Positions 40,566 to 48,551 of a DNA stretch of 64,000 nt are shown here, in pieces. Numbering within the stretch: position 1 is the first letter of the stretch; every line of letters begins with the position of its first letter. This DNA is from CAWKCE01 sp032127035. Its GTDB lineage: Bacteria; Actinomycetota; Actinomycetes; JAHEKZ01. The notes beneath the pieces are model-generated. The model was not told the origin of the DNA and searched no databases. It was given only the letters and a program-made list of their open reading frames with translations. The stretch covers positions 1 through 64,000 of the forward strand of contig CAWKCE010000001.1 of NCBI GenBank assembly GCA_963848085.1, written 5' to 3'. Position numbers and translations under genes: made by a program.

Positions 40566-40799
40566 ATGAGTGTGATTCCCTCCCCTCCGGCATCGCGCGG
40601 CTGGTCGCTGCTGTGCGACGGCGTGCCGATCACCTTGCTGTGCGACCTGCTCTACGTCGACGGACCACCGTCCCGCGAGATCCTGACCACCGAGGCGCTG
40701 GCAGACGACGTGCGTCTCGCCCACCCCGACCGCATCGCCACCGCCCACCCAGCCGGCGGATCCGGCGAGCCCCCGGAGGTCGCTATCGTCGCCAGGTGA
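40566..40799 (+). CDS. Small protein, paralogue of the 31.4-kb small protein
   Basis: This is a 77-residue protein. The core GWSLLCDGVPITLLCDLLYV, then DGPPSREILTTEAL, matches the core of the 55-residue protein at 31378-31545 (ALLHERIPLSLLYDLLDPAGP). The C-terminal part is longer. Its stop overlaps the GTG of the next gene (GTGA), suggesting translational coupling with the secreted protein. Function unknown. Confidence 0.5.
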   Translation: MSVIPSPPASRGWSLLCDGVPITLLCDLLYVDGPPSREILTTEALADDVRLAHPDRIATAHPAGGSGEPPEVAIVAR

Positions 40800-41800
40800 C
40801 CATGCCGTCGAGGGCACTGACCTGTGTCGCCGCCTGTCTGGCGGTCGGCGTCGGTCTGCTCGGCGGTCCAGCGGCCGGCTCTCCCGCACCCGACACTGGC
40901 GGAACACTGGTGCGACCGGTGGCGGGCGGCGCCTGCCCCGACTTCCCCGCCGACAACTGGTGGCACGCGGACATCCGCGGACTGCCCGTGCACGCGCGCA
41001 GTGACGCCTGGCTCCGTCACATGAGTCCGAGCTCCCGGCTGCACCCGGACTTCGGGGACTCGTTCGGCGCCCAGCCGGTGCCGTACGGCATCCCGATCAC
41101 GGTCGTGGGCGCCGGCCACGACAGGGTGCGCGTCCGGTTCCAGTACGCCTCCGAGAGCGACCGCGTGCGTTACCCGCTCGGCGCCGACACCCGCATCGAG
41201 GGCGGCAAGAACGCCGGCGGCGACCGCCACGCCGTCATCGTCGATCGCTCGTCGTGCCGGCTGTACGAGCTGTTCAACACCCGCAAGGTCGACGGCCGGT
41301 GGCGGGCCGGCTCTGGTGCGGTGTGGGACCTGCGGTCCAACCAGCTGCGCCCGCGAGGCTGGACGTCGGCCGACGCGGCCGGACTGCCGATCCTGCCCGG
41401 ACTCCTGCGTCTGGGTGAGGTGCGCGCCGGTCGGGTCGACCACGCCATCCGTTTCACCACGAACGTCACCGACCGACGGTTCGTGTGGCCCGCGCGCCAC
41501 CAGGCCGGGAGCGTGAACAACCGCAACTACCCGCCGATGGGGGCACGGTTCCGGCTGAAGAAGTCGTTCGATCTGTCGGGCTTTCGCGGCGACACCCGTG
41601 CCGTCCTCAAAGCCATGAAGACCTACGGTCTGGTGCTGGCCGACAACGGGTCCCCCTGGTACTTCCAGGGAGCGCGCAGCCGAAACTGGCCACACGCTCT
41701 GCTCGACGAGCTCAAGACCATCCCAGCACGCGCGTTCGTAGCGGTGGACACGTCGTCGCTGATGGTGAGCCGCGACAGCGCGCAGGTGGTCAGCCGCTGA
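40796..41800 (+). CDS. Secreted protein of unknown function
   Basis: This 334-residue protein has a clear Sec signal peptide (MPSRALTCVAACLAVGVGLLGG, cleavage near AAGSPA). Conserved-looking stretches follow: CPDFPADNWWHADIRGLPVHARS, GDSFGAQPVPYGIPITVVG, YPLGADTRIEGG, and later MGARFRLKKSFDLSGF and DNGSPWYFQGARS. The Asn-, Asp- and aromatic-rich motifs suggest a secreted enzyme or binding domain, but I do not recognise the family. The start is GTG 40796 (GTGA coupling) or ATG 40802. The 3' end overlaps the lysE end by 11 bp. Confidence 0.7.
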   Translation: MTMPSRALTCVAACLAVGVGLLGGPAAGSPAPDTGGTLVRPVAGGACPDFPADNWWHADIRGLPVHARSDAWLRHMSPSSRLHPDFGDSFGAQPVPYGIPITVVGAGHDRVRVRFQYASESDRVRYPLGADTRIEGGKNAGGDRHAVIVDRSSCRLYELFNTRKVDGRWRAGSGAVWDLRSNQLRPRGWTSADAAGLPILPGLLRLGEVRAGRVDHAIRFTTNVTDRRFVWPARHQAGSVNNRNYPPMGARFRLKKSFDLSGFRGDTRAVLKAMKTYGLVLADNGSPWYFQGARSRNWPHALLDELKTIPARAFVAVDTSSLMVSRDSAQVVSR

Positions 41801-42428
41801 GGTCCGCCTCCTGAACCGTACGGACCCCCAGCACGGCGCCGAACAGCACCAGACCCGCACCCGCCACGACGTCGATCGTCGCCAGGGCCCGGTCCCCAAG
41901 CCGGGAGCCGACCCGCGAGGTCACCCCGGCGAGCCCCGTGAACCACGCGAGGCTCCCCACTCCTACACCCGTCAGGAGTGCCGCCGCATCGGCCGGGCCA
42001 GCGACCAACGAGGCCGTGGCGGCCGCTCCGAAGATGGCCGCCCACGACACGATCGTGAGCGGGTTGGAAGCGGTGGCGACGACACCGGTTCGGAAGGCGG
42101 CAGCAGGTCGCGCCACCTCAGCCGGGCTCTCACCTCCGAGCCGGATGCGGAAGGCGGCATGCAGGGTCCGGGCGCCCATCGCCAGGAGGACGGCAGCCCC
42201 CAGCAGCCCGAGCGCCAGCCTCACCGGTGGGAACTGCACCAGCGACGCCGCCCCTGCGACGCCAAGTGCGGCATAGGTGAGGTCGACGAGGGCGGCGCCG
42301 GCACCGAGCGCAGCACCCGGCCGGAATCCGGACCGGGTCGACGTCCGCACGCACAGCAAGGACACCGGGCCCACCTGGGCCGCGACAAACGCCCCCAGCC
42401 CGAGTCCGGCGACGAGGGCGGCGAGCAT
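41790..42428 (-). CDS. LysE-family amino-acid/metabolite exporter
   Basis: This is a 212-residue membrane protein with six hydrophobic segments. The family start motif is GAFVAAQVGPVSLLCVRTSTRSGFRPGAALGAGAALVDLTYA. Later ATASNPLTIVSWAAIFGA matches the second conserved region (NPkt...w.a.f). It exports basic amino acids or related metabolites. It converges with the secreted-protein gene, and the tandem hairpin repeat block follows its start on the upstream side. Confidence 0.85.
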   Translation of the reverse strand: MLAALVAGLGLGAFVAAQVGPVSLLCVRTSTRSGFRPGAALGAGAALVDLTYAALGVAGAASLVQFPPVRLALGLLGAAVLLAMGARTLHAAFRIRLGGESPAEVARPAAAFRTGVVATASNPLTIVSWAAIFGAAATASLVAGPADAAALLTGVGVGSLAWFTGLAGVTSRVGSRLGDRALATIDVVAGAGLVLFGAVLGVRTVQEADLSG

Positions 42429-42476
42429 GGGGCCACCGTGACAGATCCCGGGCTCGCCCAGCCACCCGTTTCCCCC

Positions 42477-42661
42477 GCTGGGCCGCCACCCTCACGCGGC
42501 GCAGCCCGGCAGGGTGGCGGCCTGGCGGAGCCTTGCACGCTGGGCCGCCACCCTCACGCGGCGCAGCCCGGCAGGGTGGCGGCCTGGCGGAGCCTTGCAC
42601 GCTGGGCCGCCACCCTCACGCGGCGCAGCCCGGCAGGGTGGCGGCCCGGCGGAGGCTTGCG
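42477..42661. repeat. Three tandem 62-bp repeats, each a strong hairpin
   Basis: Units start at 42477, 42539 and 42601. The first two are identical and the third differs at a few bases near its right end. Each unit contains the 12-bp inverted repeat GGCCGCCACCCT / AGGGTGGCGGCC around an 18-nt loop. They fill the gap between the end of the amidohydrolase gene (42666) and the start of lysE (42428), both on the minus strand. They could terminate or buffer transcription between the two genes, or be a REP-like element. No spacers, so not CRISPR. Confidence 0.9.
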
Positions 42662-42665
42662 CGGC

Positions 42666-44306
42666 TCAGCCGAGGAACGCGGCGGCTTCCGGCGCCGCGT
42701 AGGCGACCTGGCCGTCCAGCACGGTCAGCCAGATCGGCAGCTCGGCCAGCTCCCCGGGCGACGCGCCCCAGACGTCGCCGTCGACGACCGCGACGTCGGC
42801 CAGCTTGCCGACCTCCAGCGACCCGATCCGGTCATCCATCCGCAGCGCGAACGCGGCCTCGATGGTGTGCGCGCGAAGCGCCTCCTCGAGTGTCAACGCC
42901 TGGTTCGCTCCGATCGGGAGTCCCCCGCTGGTGGTGCGGTCGAGCGCCGCGGCCATGGTGCGCACCGGACGGTACGACGCGACGTCGGAGTCGCTGCTCA
43001 CGACGACGCGCACCCCGGCGGCGAGCTCTTCCCGCCATGGCTGCAGCCGCTCGGCGCGCCCGCCGAGGCGAGTGAGGAACTCGTCGCCGCTGTCGCGCAG
43101 GTAGCTCGGCTGGTTCACCGCCACCACACCGAGCGCGGCCATGCGCACGACCTGCGCCACGGTCGGGCCGCCCGCGTGCTCGATCCGGAAGCGAGGGTCC
43201 GCTGCCGGCGCGCGCTGCAACGCCTCGGCAAAGGCGTCCAGCGTCATCTCGATCCCGGCGTCGCCCTGCGCATGAACACCGATCTGCCAGCCCGCGGCGT
43301 GGGCCTGGCACACGGCCTCGACAAACTCCGTGGGCTCCCAGTACGCGGACCCGGTCAGCTCGCCGCGCTCACCGTACGGCTGGCTGAACCAGGCCGTTCC
43401 TCCGATCAACGAGCCATCGGCGTAGAACTTCATGGCACCCAGGCGGAGCCAGTCGTCACCCCAGCCGCTGGCCAACCCGAGCGACACGAGCTCGGGCAGC
43501 TGGTGCGACAGCGGCATGCACACTGTCCGGACGCGGAGCCGCTCCAGTCGCCGGGCCTCCTGGTACGCGCGCAGCTCGCGTCTGGTCACCTGTGCGTCGC
43601 ACACCGTGGTCAGACCTGCGGCCAGGAACGCTTGACCGGCCCGGTCGACGGCCGACACCAGCTCCGACATCGGCCGACGGAAATGGAAGTTCGGACCGTG
43701 GTGGCCGAGCTCCACCTCTACCGGCTGCAGCAGGCCGAGCGCAGCTTCGACGAGCAGGCCGGTCGGCTCGCCGTCCTCATCCCGGACGATGTGGCCGCCG
43801 GCCGGGTCCGGGGTGTCACGCGTGACTCCCTGCTTCGCCAGCGCGTGTGAGTTGGCCACGCCCTGGTGCCCGGACACGTGGCCCACGAACACCGGGTGGT
43901 CGGTGGTAGCCCGGTCCAGGTCGTGGCAGGTGGGAGGGCGGTCGTACTTGGCGTGGTCGAAGCCGGTGGCCTCCACCCAGTGCCCCGAGGGCGTCGATGC
44001 GGCCGCCGTCGCCAGCGCAGCCACGAGGTCGTCCACGCTCGCCACGGCCGGGTACCGCACGTCGAGCGTGGCCAGCATCTCCCCGGTGGCGAGGAAGTGG
44101 TTGTGGGCGTCGACCAGCCCAGGAACGACGGTCCGCCCACCCACGTCGACCTGCCGGGCACCAGGGAACCTCCCCACCAGCTCGCGCGCGGAGCCGACGG
44201 CGGCGATCCGGTTGCCCACCACCGCCACTGCCTCGGCTTTGGGCTGGGCCACGTCGGCGGTGAACACGTCGCCACCGACGATCAGCAGCTCCGGGGACAC
44301 CGTCAT
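42666..44306 (-). CDS. Amidohydrolase family 3 protein (YtcJ-like)
   Basis: This is a 546-residue metal-dependent hydrolase. Metal motif GLVDAHNHFL is at the start of the barrel. MKFYADGSLIGGTAWF follows, where the carbamylated Lys or Glu region lies. Then come GWQIGVHAQGDAGIEMTLDAF, RIEHAGGPTVAQV and the final VVSSDSDVASYRPVRTM. The length is typical of the YtcJ/amidohydro_3 group, whose substrates are mostly unknown (N-acyl amino acids or formamides in studied cases). It appears to be transcribed toward the repeat block. Confidence 0.87.
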   Translation of the reverse strand: MTVSPELLIVGGDVFTADVAQPKAEAVAVVGNRIAAVGSARELVGRFPGARQVDVGGRTVVPGLVDAHNHFLATGEMLATLDVRYPAVASVDDLVAALATAAASTPSGHWVEATGFDHAKYDRPPTCHDLDRATTDHPVFVGHVSGHQGVANSHALAKQGVTRDTPDPAGGHIVRDEDGEPTGLLVEAALGLLQPVEVELGHHGPNFHFRRPMSELVSAVDRAGQAFLAAGLTTVCDAQVTRRELRAYQEARRLERLRVRTVCMPLSHQLPELVSLGLASGWGDDWLRLGAMKFYADGSLIGGTAWFSQPYGERGELTGSAYWEPTEFVEAVCQAHAAGWQIGVHAQGDAGIEMTLDAFAEALQRAPAADPRFRIEHAGGPTVAQVVRMAALGVVAVNQPSYLRDSGDEFLTRLGGRAERLQPWREELAAGVRVVVSSDSDVASYRPVRTMAAALDRTTSGGLPIGANQALTLEEALRAHTIEAAFALRMDDRIGSLEVGKLADVAVVDGDVWGASPGELAELPIWLTVLDGQVAYAAPEAAAFLG

Positions 44307-44334
44307 CGGAGTGCCCTACGGGCTGGCGGCCAGG

Positions 44335-44673
44335 TCACAGGTACAGACCCGTGCTGCTCTCCTGCACCCGCCCCGACGCGACGGCGTGGATGTCACGCTC
44401 TCGCAGCAGGACGTACGTGGCGCTGTGGAGCTCGACCTCGCGGCGGTCCTCCGGGTCGAACAGCACGCGGTCCCCCCCTTGGACGGTGCGCACGTTGGGC
44501 CCGATTCCGACCACCTTGGCCCAGACCAGCCGCTTGCCGACCTGCGCCGTGGCGGGGATGAGGATCCCGCCGGTCGTCGTGCGCTCGCCGTCTGCCTCGG
44601 CCTGCACCAGGACGCGGTCGTGGAGCAACTGGACGGGCAGCGAGGAACTCGTCGGGACGGGGTCAGCGACCAT
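44335..44673 (-). CDS. GroES-like co-chaperonin paralogue
   Basis: This 112-residue protein is of the Cpn10 fold: PVQLLHDRVLVQAEADGERTTTGGILIPATA, GKRLVWAKVVGIGPNV, VQGGDRVLFDPEDRREVELHSATYVLLRERDIHAV. It is slightly longer than standard GroES (about 97), with extra N- and C-terminal tails, and has no adjacent groEL. The mobile loop (GERTTTGGILIP) is retained, so it could still cap a chaperonin or be a diverged accessory. ATG 44673. Confidence 0.82.
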   Translation of the reverse strand: MVADPVPTSSSLPVQLLHDRVLVQAEADGERTTTGGILIPATAQVGKRLVWAKVVGIGPNVRTVQGGDRVLFDPEDRREVELHSATYVLLRERDIHAVASGRVQESSTGLYL

Positions 44674-44682
44674 CGTCAGCGG

Positions 44683-45237
44683 TCAGTCCCGGTGGAAGAT
44701 GGCGCGCAGCACCACCAGGCCCGCCACCGTCCCGCCGATGATGGCGATCGGCTTGGGCTTGATCCGGCCGTCGCGGTCGACGAAGACGCCCTTGACCGAG
44801 CTGGTGGCGTCGTCCGCCAGGCTGGCCGGGCTCAACCGGTCGCTCAGCGCGTCCACCGTGTCGGCGAGCCGTTGCTGGGCGGCATCGATGTCGGCCTGAA
44901 TCTCCTTCGGGGAGCGAGCCGGGGCCGGGGCGGCTTCCTCGGCCTCGGCGGCCGGCGTCTTCCCCTCCGCCTTCTTGGCCGGCTTGGCAGCCTTGGCCGG
45001 CTTGGCAGCCTTCGCGGGCTTGGCTGCGGTCTTCTTCGCAGACTGTGCCGACCCGCCGCCGGCCTTCTTGGCCGACGTGGCGGCCGAGCTCGGGGCCTTC
45101 TTGGCCGACGGGGCCGCTGAGCTCGCGGCCGAGCTGGCAGCCTTGGCCGATGCGGCCGGCTTCGATGCCGGGGCCTCGGCTACCGGCACCTCCGTCGTAG
45201 GGTCGGTCGACGGCGTCGTCGAATCGGACTGCGACAC
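44683..45237 (-). CDS. Lys/Ala-rich protein with DUF3618 domain
   Basis: This is a 184-residue protein starting at GTG 45237 (GGGAGG upstream). The N-terminal half is low-complexity, histone-H1-like: runs of SAKK, KAAKPAKAAKPAKK and AAEAEEAAPAPA. The C-terminal half is the DUF3618 domain (SPKEIQADIDAAQQRLADTVDALSDRLSP) followed by one hydrophobic segment (PIAIIGGTVAGLVVLRAIFH). DUF3618 proteins are small membrane-associated actinobacterial proteins of unknown role. The Lys-rich half suggests nucleic acid binding; this is inference. Confidence 0.78.
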   Translation of the reverse strand: MSQSDSTTPSTDPTTEVPVAEAPASKPAASAKAASSAASSAAPSAKKAPSSAATSAKKAGGGSAQSAKKTAAKPAKAAKPAKAAKPAKKAEGKTPAAEAEEAAPAPARSPKEIQADIDAAQQRLADTVDALSDRLSPASLADDATSSVKGVFVDRDGRIKPKPIAIIGGTVAGLVVLRAIFHRD

Positions 45238-45316
45238 GAAGTGCCTCCCGTGCGGTCGAGTGACCTCCACCGTACCGAGGCGGCGGCCGGCCCCCAAGGG
45301 GCCACTTGCGAATCTT

Positions 45317-45345
45317 TTGCAGTGGCGAACCCTACGCGTTAGCGT
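45317..45345 (+). promoter_or_regulatory. Promoter of the metal ABC transporter operon, probably leaderless
   Basis: TTGCAG (45317-45322) and TAGCGT (45340-45345) are spaced by exactly 17 bp and fit the actinobacterial TTGNNN / TANNNT pattern. The minus-ten ends only six bases before ATG 45352, so transcription should begin at or next to the A of the start codon, and no ribosome site is present. A leaderless transcript is therefore likely. Confidence 0.55.
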
Positions 45346-45351
45346 CGAGAC

Positions 45352-46350
45352 ATGACGTGGCGTCCATTTCGGCTCGGAGCGATAGTCGCGGCGGCCTTCG
45401 TGGCGACGGCGTGCTCGGCAAGCGCGGCCCCCGGAAGCGGTGGCCGGCTCGTCGTGGCAACGACCGTCTCCCCGATCACCTCGATCGTGGCCAACGTCGG
45501 CGGCGACCGGGTCGACGTGCGAGGCATCGTCCCCGAGGGGACCAACAGCCACACCTTTGAGCCTGCCCCTCAGGTGGCCGCGCTGCTCTCCGAGGCCGAC
45601 GTGGTCTTCGTGAACGGCTTGCAGCTGGAGGAGCCCACCAAGGACCTCGCGGAGACGAATGCCAAGGACGGGGCGGTCATCGTCGAAATCGGTGACGAGG
45701 TGCTGCCGGAGAGCGAGTGGATCTACGACTTCTCGTTCCCCGAGGCGGACGGGAAACCCAACCCGCACCTGTGGACCGATCCGACCTATGCCGCGCGCTA
45801 CGCCGAAGTCGTGAAGGACACGTTGTCGGCCGCGGACCCTGACAACGCGGACTACTACAACACCAACTATCTCGCGTTCGTGGATCAGACCGAGCAGCTC
45901 GCCGTCGCACTGCGCAAAGACCAGAAGACCGTCCCCGACGGGGACCTCAAGCTGGTGACCTACCACGACGCGTACGCCTACTTTGCGCGCACGTTCGGCT
46001 GGCAGGTGATTGGCGCCCTGCAGCCCAAGAACTTCGAGGACCCGACCCCGCAGGAGGTCGCGCGCATCATCGACCAGGTGCGGGCCGAGAACGTGCCGGT
46101 GATCTTCGGCTCAGAGGTCTTCCCGTCGGCTGTGCTGGAGGAGATCGGGCGGGCGACCGGGGCTCGGTACGAGGACACTCTCCGCGACGACGACCTGCCG
46201 GGAGCCCCGGGTGACCCGGAACACTCCTGGCTGGGGCTCATGCGCTACGACTACACGACGATGATCGCGGGCCTCGGGGGAACGACGCGGAACCTGGAGG
46301 CGTTCGTGGTCGAGAACGTGGCGCCCGACTCGGCGGAGTACCCCCAGTGA
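45352..46350 (+). CDS. Metal ABC transporter substrate-binding lipoprotein (ZnuA/MntA-like)
   Basis: This is a 332-residue lipoprotein with lipobox VATACSAS (Cys at about 21). The cluster A-I fold shows metal-ligand candidates in GTNSHTFEPAPQ (first His), NPHLWTDPTYA (second His), LVTYHDAYAYFA (third His or Glu site) and the C-terminal YDYTTMIAGLG (Asp). Three His plus Asp suggest zinc, although manganese binding cannot be excluded. First of a three-gene operon with ATPase and permease (GTGA overlap at 46347-46350). No His-rich loop is seen. The promoter appears leaderless. Confidence 0.9.
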   Translation: MTWRPFRLGAIVAAAFVATACSASAAPGSGGRLVVATTVSPITSIVANVGGDRVDVRGIVPEGTNSHTFEPAPQVAALLSEADVVFVNGLQLEEPTKDLAETNAKDGAVIVEIGDEVLPESEWIYDFSFPEADGKPNPHLWTDPTYAARYAEVVKDTLSAADPDNADYYNTNYLAFVDQTEQLAVALRKDQKTVPDGDLKLVTYHDAYAYFARTFGWQVIGALQPKNFEDPTPQEVARIIDQVRAENVPVIFGSEVFPSAVLEEIGRATGARYEDTLRDDDLPGAPGDPEHSWLGLMRYDYTTMIAGLGGTTRNLEAFVVENVAPDSAEYPQ

Positions 46351-47129
46351 CCGGTACCGGTGTCGGCGGCGTCATCTTGTCGCTGGACAACGTCTGGGTC
46401 GCCTACGACGGCCACGTTGTGCTCCGCGACGTGTCCTTCCACGTCCACGAGGACCAGTTCACCGGCATCGTGGGGCCGTCCGGCGCCGGGAAGACCACGC
46501 TGCTCCGGGCCATGTTGGGGGCGGTTCCTCTCGCCCGAGGCTCCCTCACCAGCAACGACGACCTGCGCGTCTCCTACGTTCCCCAGCTGGAGACGGTCAA
46601 CTGGAACTTCCCCGTGACCGTGCTGGAGTGCGTGCTGATGTCGCGCGCGTCCGGGCGGCGGGTCCCCTGGGCCGGACGCGACGAGCGGCGCGATGCGCAC
46701 GCGGTGCTCGACCGGCTCGGGATGGCGGAGCTGGCCGACCGCCACATCCGGCAGCTGTCCGGTGGCCAGCAGCAGCGCATGTTCATCGCCCGCGCCCTCC
46801 TGCGCCGACCGCAGCTCCTCGTGCTCGACGAGCCGACGTCTGGTGTCGATGTCAGCACCCGGCACGACATGCTGCACCTCCTCAGCGACCTGCACGACGA
46901 CGGCATCTCGATCGTGCTGACCACGCACGACCTCAACGGCATGGCCGCCCACCTCCCACACCTGGTCACCGTGAACGGCAGCATCGTTGCCGAGGGAACG
47001 CCGCACCAGGTCATCACGCCGGACGTCCTCGAGAAGACATTTGGGGCTCGGCTCGAAGTCCTGCAGCACCTGGGCATGCCAGTAGTCATCGACGACTACA
47101 GCTCCACCCCTGCGCGGGCGGTGAGCTGA
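46347..47129 (+). CDS. Metal ABC transporter ATP-binding protein
   Basis: This is a 260-residue ATPase with Walker A IVGPSGAGKTTLLRAM, Q-loop VSYVPQLETVNWNFPVTVLECVLM, signature QLSGGQQQRMFIARALLRRP, Walker B LLVLDEPTSGVDV and switch His in LTTHDLNGMA. The NWNFPVTV segment is characteristic of the Mn/Zn (ZnuC/MntB) family. The start is GTG 46347, coupled to the binding-protein stop. Confidence 0.92.
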   Translation: MTGTGVGGVILSLDNVWVAYDGHVVLRDVSFHVHEDQFTGIVGPSGAGKTTLLRAMLGAVPLARGSLTSNDDLRVSYVPQLETVNWNFPVTVLECVLMSRASGRRVPWAGRDERRDAHAVLDRLGMAELADRHIRQLSGGQQQRMFIARALLRRPQLLVLDEPTSGVDVSTRHDMLHLLSDLHDDGISIVLTTHDLNGMAAHLPHLVTVNGSIVAEGTPHQVITPDVLEKTFGARLEVLQHLGMPVVIDDYSSTPARAVS

Positions 47130-48028
47130 TGGACCTCGCCAACGCTCTCGAGCCGTTCGCCTATGCCTTCTTCCAGAAGGGGTTCCTGGTCGCCGGTCTG
47201 TCCGGAGCACTCCTGGGCTTCATCGGCGTGTACATCACGCTTCGGGGCATGAGCTACATCGGACATGGCCTGTCCCACGCGATCTTCGGTGGCTTCGCAG
47301 CCGCATCTCTCGTAGGCGCGTCCTTCATCTACCTGGGCGCCGGGGTGTGGGGGCTCGCATCGGCGCTGGGGATCAACTGGGTCAGTCGCAAGTACCGGAT
47401 CGGCGCCGATGCTGCGATCGGCGTGATCACTACCGCGTCGTTCGCCCTCGGCGTCGCGCTCCTGACCCGATACGGCGCCAGTGGCAGCCCCAGCTTCGAC
47501 AACGCGCTGTTCGGCTCGATCTACGGCATCTCGTCCGACCAGATCGTCATGCTTCTGCTCGTCACCGCTGCCACCGCTGCCTTCGTCTTTCTGCAGTACC
47601 GGCCGCTGCTCTACAGCACGTTCGACCCTGAAGTCGCGGCCGTGACCGGCGTGAATGTCGCACGCACCGAGGCCCTGCTGATGCTGGTGCTGTCGCTGTC
47701 GATCCTGGCGACACTGACCGTGATCGGCGTGACGCTCGTCGCGGCCATGCTGGTGATCCCGGCAGTGGTCGCACGCATGCTGACCGACCGGTTCGGGCGG
47801 ATGCTCATGGTGTCCACCGTCATCGGCGCCACGTGTGGACTGGTGGGCATGTACGTCAGCTACTGGGCGGCAGTGCCGTCCGGCACGATGATCGTGCTCA
47901 CCGGGGCAGCGGTGTTCGTCGTCGTCCTGGGGCTCACCGGAGCTCGTGGAATGCGTCGGACCGCTGGGCTGGACGATCACACCGACGCCGACGAGCTCGC
48001 CCCTGCCACCACCTCTGCGAGGAGCTGA
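47129..48028 (+). CDS. Metal ABC transporter permease
   Basis: This 299-residue membrane protein of the ABC-3 family has eight to nine hydrophobic segments, with the family motifs RGMSYIGHGLSHAIFGGFA, FGSIYGISSDQIV, VAAVTGVNVARTEAL and TVIGVTLVAAMLVIPAVVARML. The ATG at 47129 overlaps the ATPase stop by one base (TGATG). With the two genes before it, it makes a complete Zn/Mn importer. Confidence 0.9.
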   Translation: MDLANALEPFAYAFFQKGFLVAGLSGALLGFIGVYITLRGMSYIGHGLSHAIFGGFAAASLVGASFIYLGAGVWGLASALGINWVSRKYRIGADAAIGVITTASFALGVALLTRYGASGSPSFDNALFGSIYGISSDQIVMLLLVTAATAAFVFLQYRPLLYSTFDPEVAAVTGVNVARTEALLMLVLSLSILATLTVIGVTLVAAMLVIPAVVARMLTDRFGRMLMVSTVIGATCGLVGMYVSYWAAVPSGTMIVLTGAAVFVVVLGLTGARGMRRTAGLDDHTDADELAPATTSARS

Positions 48029-48029
48029 C

Positions 48030-48506
48030 ATGACCACCGCCCTACGGCTCGCCCCTGGCGACAAGGCACCGGCGTTCACGCTGCCCGACGACACCGGCGC
48101 CACCGTCAAGCTCTCCGACTTCGCGGGCCGCCGGGTGATTGTCTACTTCTACCCCGCGGCCATGACCACCGGCTGCACGAAGCAGGCCTGCGACTTCGAG
48201 GACAACCTGGTGTCGCTGGACTCGGCCGGCTACGCGGTGGTCGGGATCTCCCCGGACTCTCCGGCGAAGCTGGCGCAGTTCCGTGAGCACGACAACCTGA
48301 CCTTCCCGCTGCTGTCCGACCCGGACCGGTCGGTGCTCGCTGCCTACGGGGCGTACGGAGAGAAGCAGCTGTACGGCAAGACGGTGGTCGGCGTCATCCG
48401 GTCCACGTTCGTAGTCGACGCCAAAGGTCGGATTGAGGTAGCCCAGTACGGCGTCCGAGCGACCGGTCATGTCGCCAAGCTGCGCCGGGACCTCGGGCTG
48501 GACTGA
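48030..48506 (+). CDS. bcp: Peroxiredoxin, BCP/PrxQ family
   Basis: This 158-residue thiol peroxidase has the active-site region VYFYPAAMTTGCTKQACDFEDN, with the peroxidatic Cys in TGCTKQAC and a second Cys five residues later, as in BCP. Further marks: VVGISPDSPAKLAQFREHDNLTFPLLSDPD and RSTFVVDAKGRI. ATG 48030 lies one base after the permease stop, so the antioxidant gene ends the metal-uptake operon. Confidence 0.92.
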   Translation: MTTALRLAPGDKAPAFTLPDDTGATVKLSDFAGRRVIVYFYPAAMTTGCTKQACDFEDNLVSLDSAGYAVVGISPDSPAKLAQFREHDNLTFPLLSDPDRSVLAAYGAYGEKQLYGKTVVGVIRSTFVVDAKGRIEVAQYGVRATGHVAKLRRDLGLD

Positions 48507-48551
48507 CCGCAGCAACGCCCGCGGCGGGAGGTCGTCCGGCACACTCGGCCC

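Noticed and set aside
42477..42661. CRISPR-like tandem repeats
   Set aside because: The repeats are directly adjacent, with no variable spacers and no cas genes.
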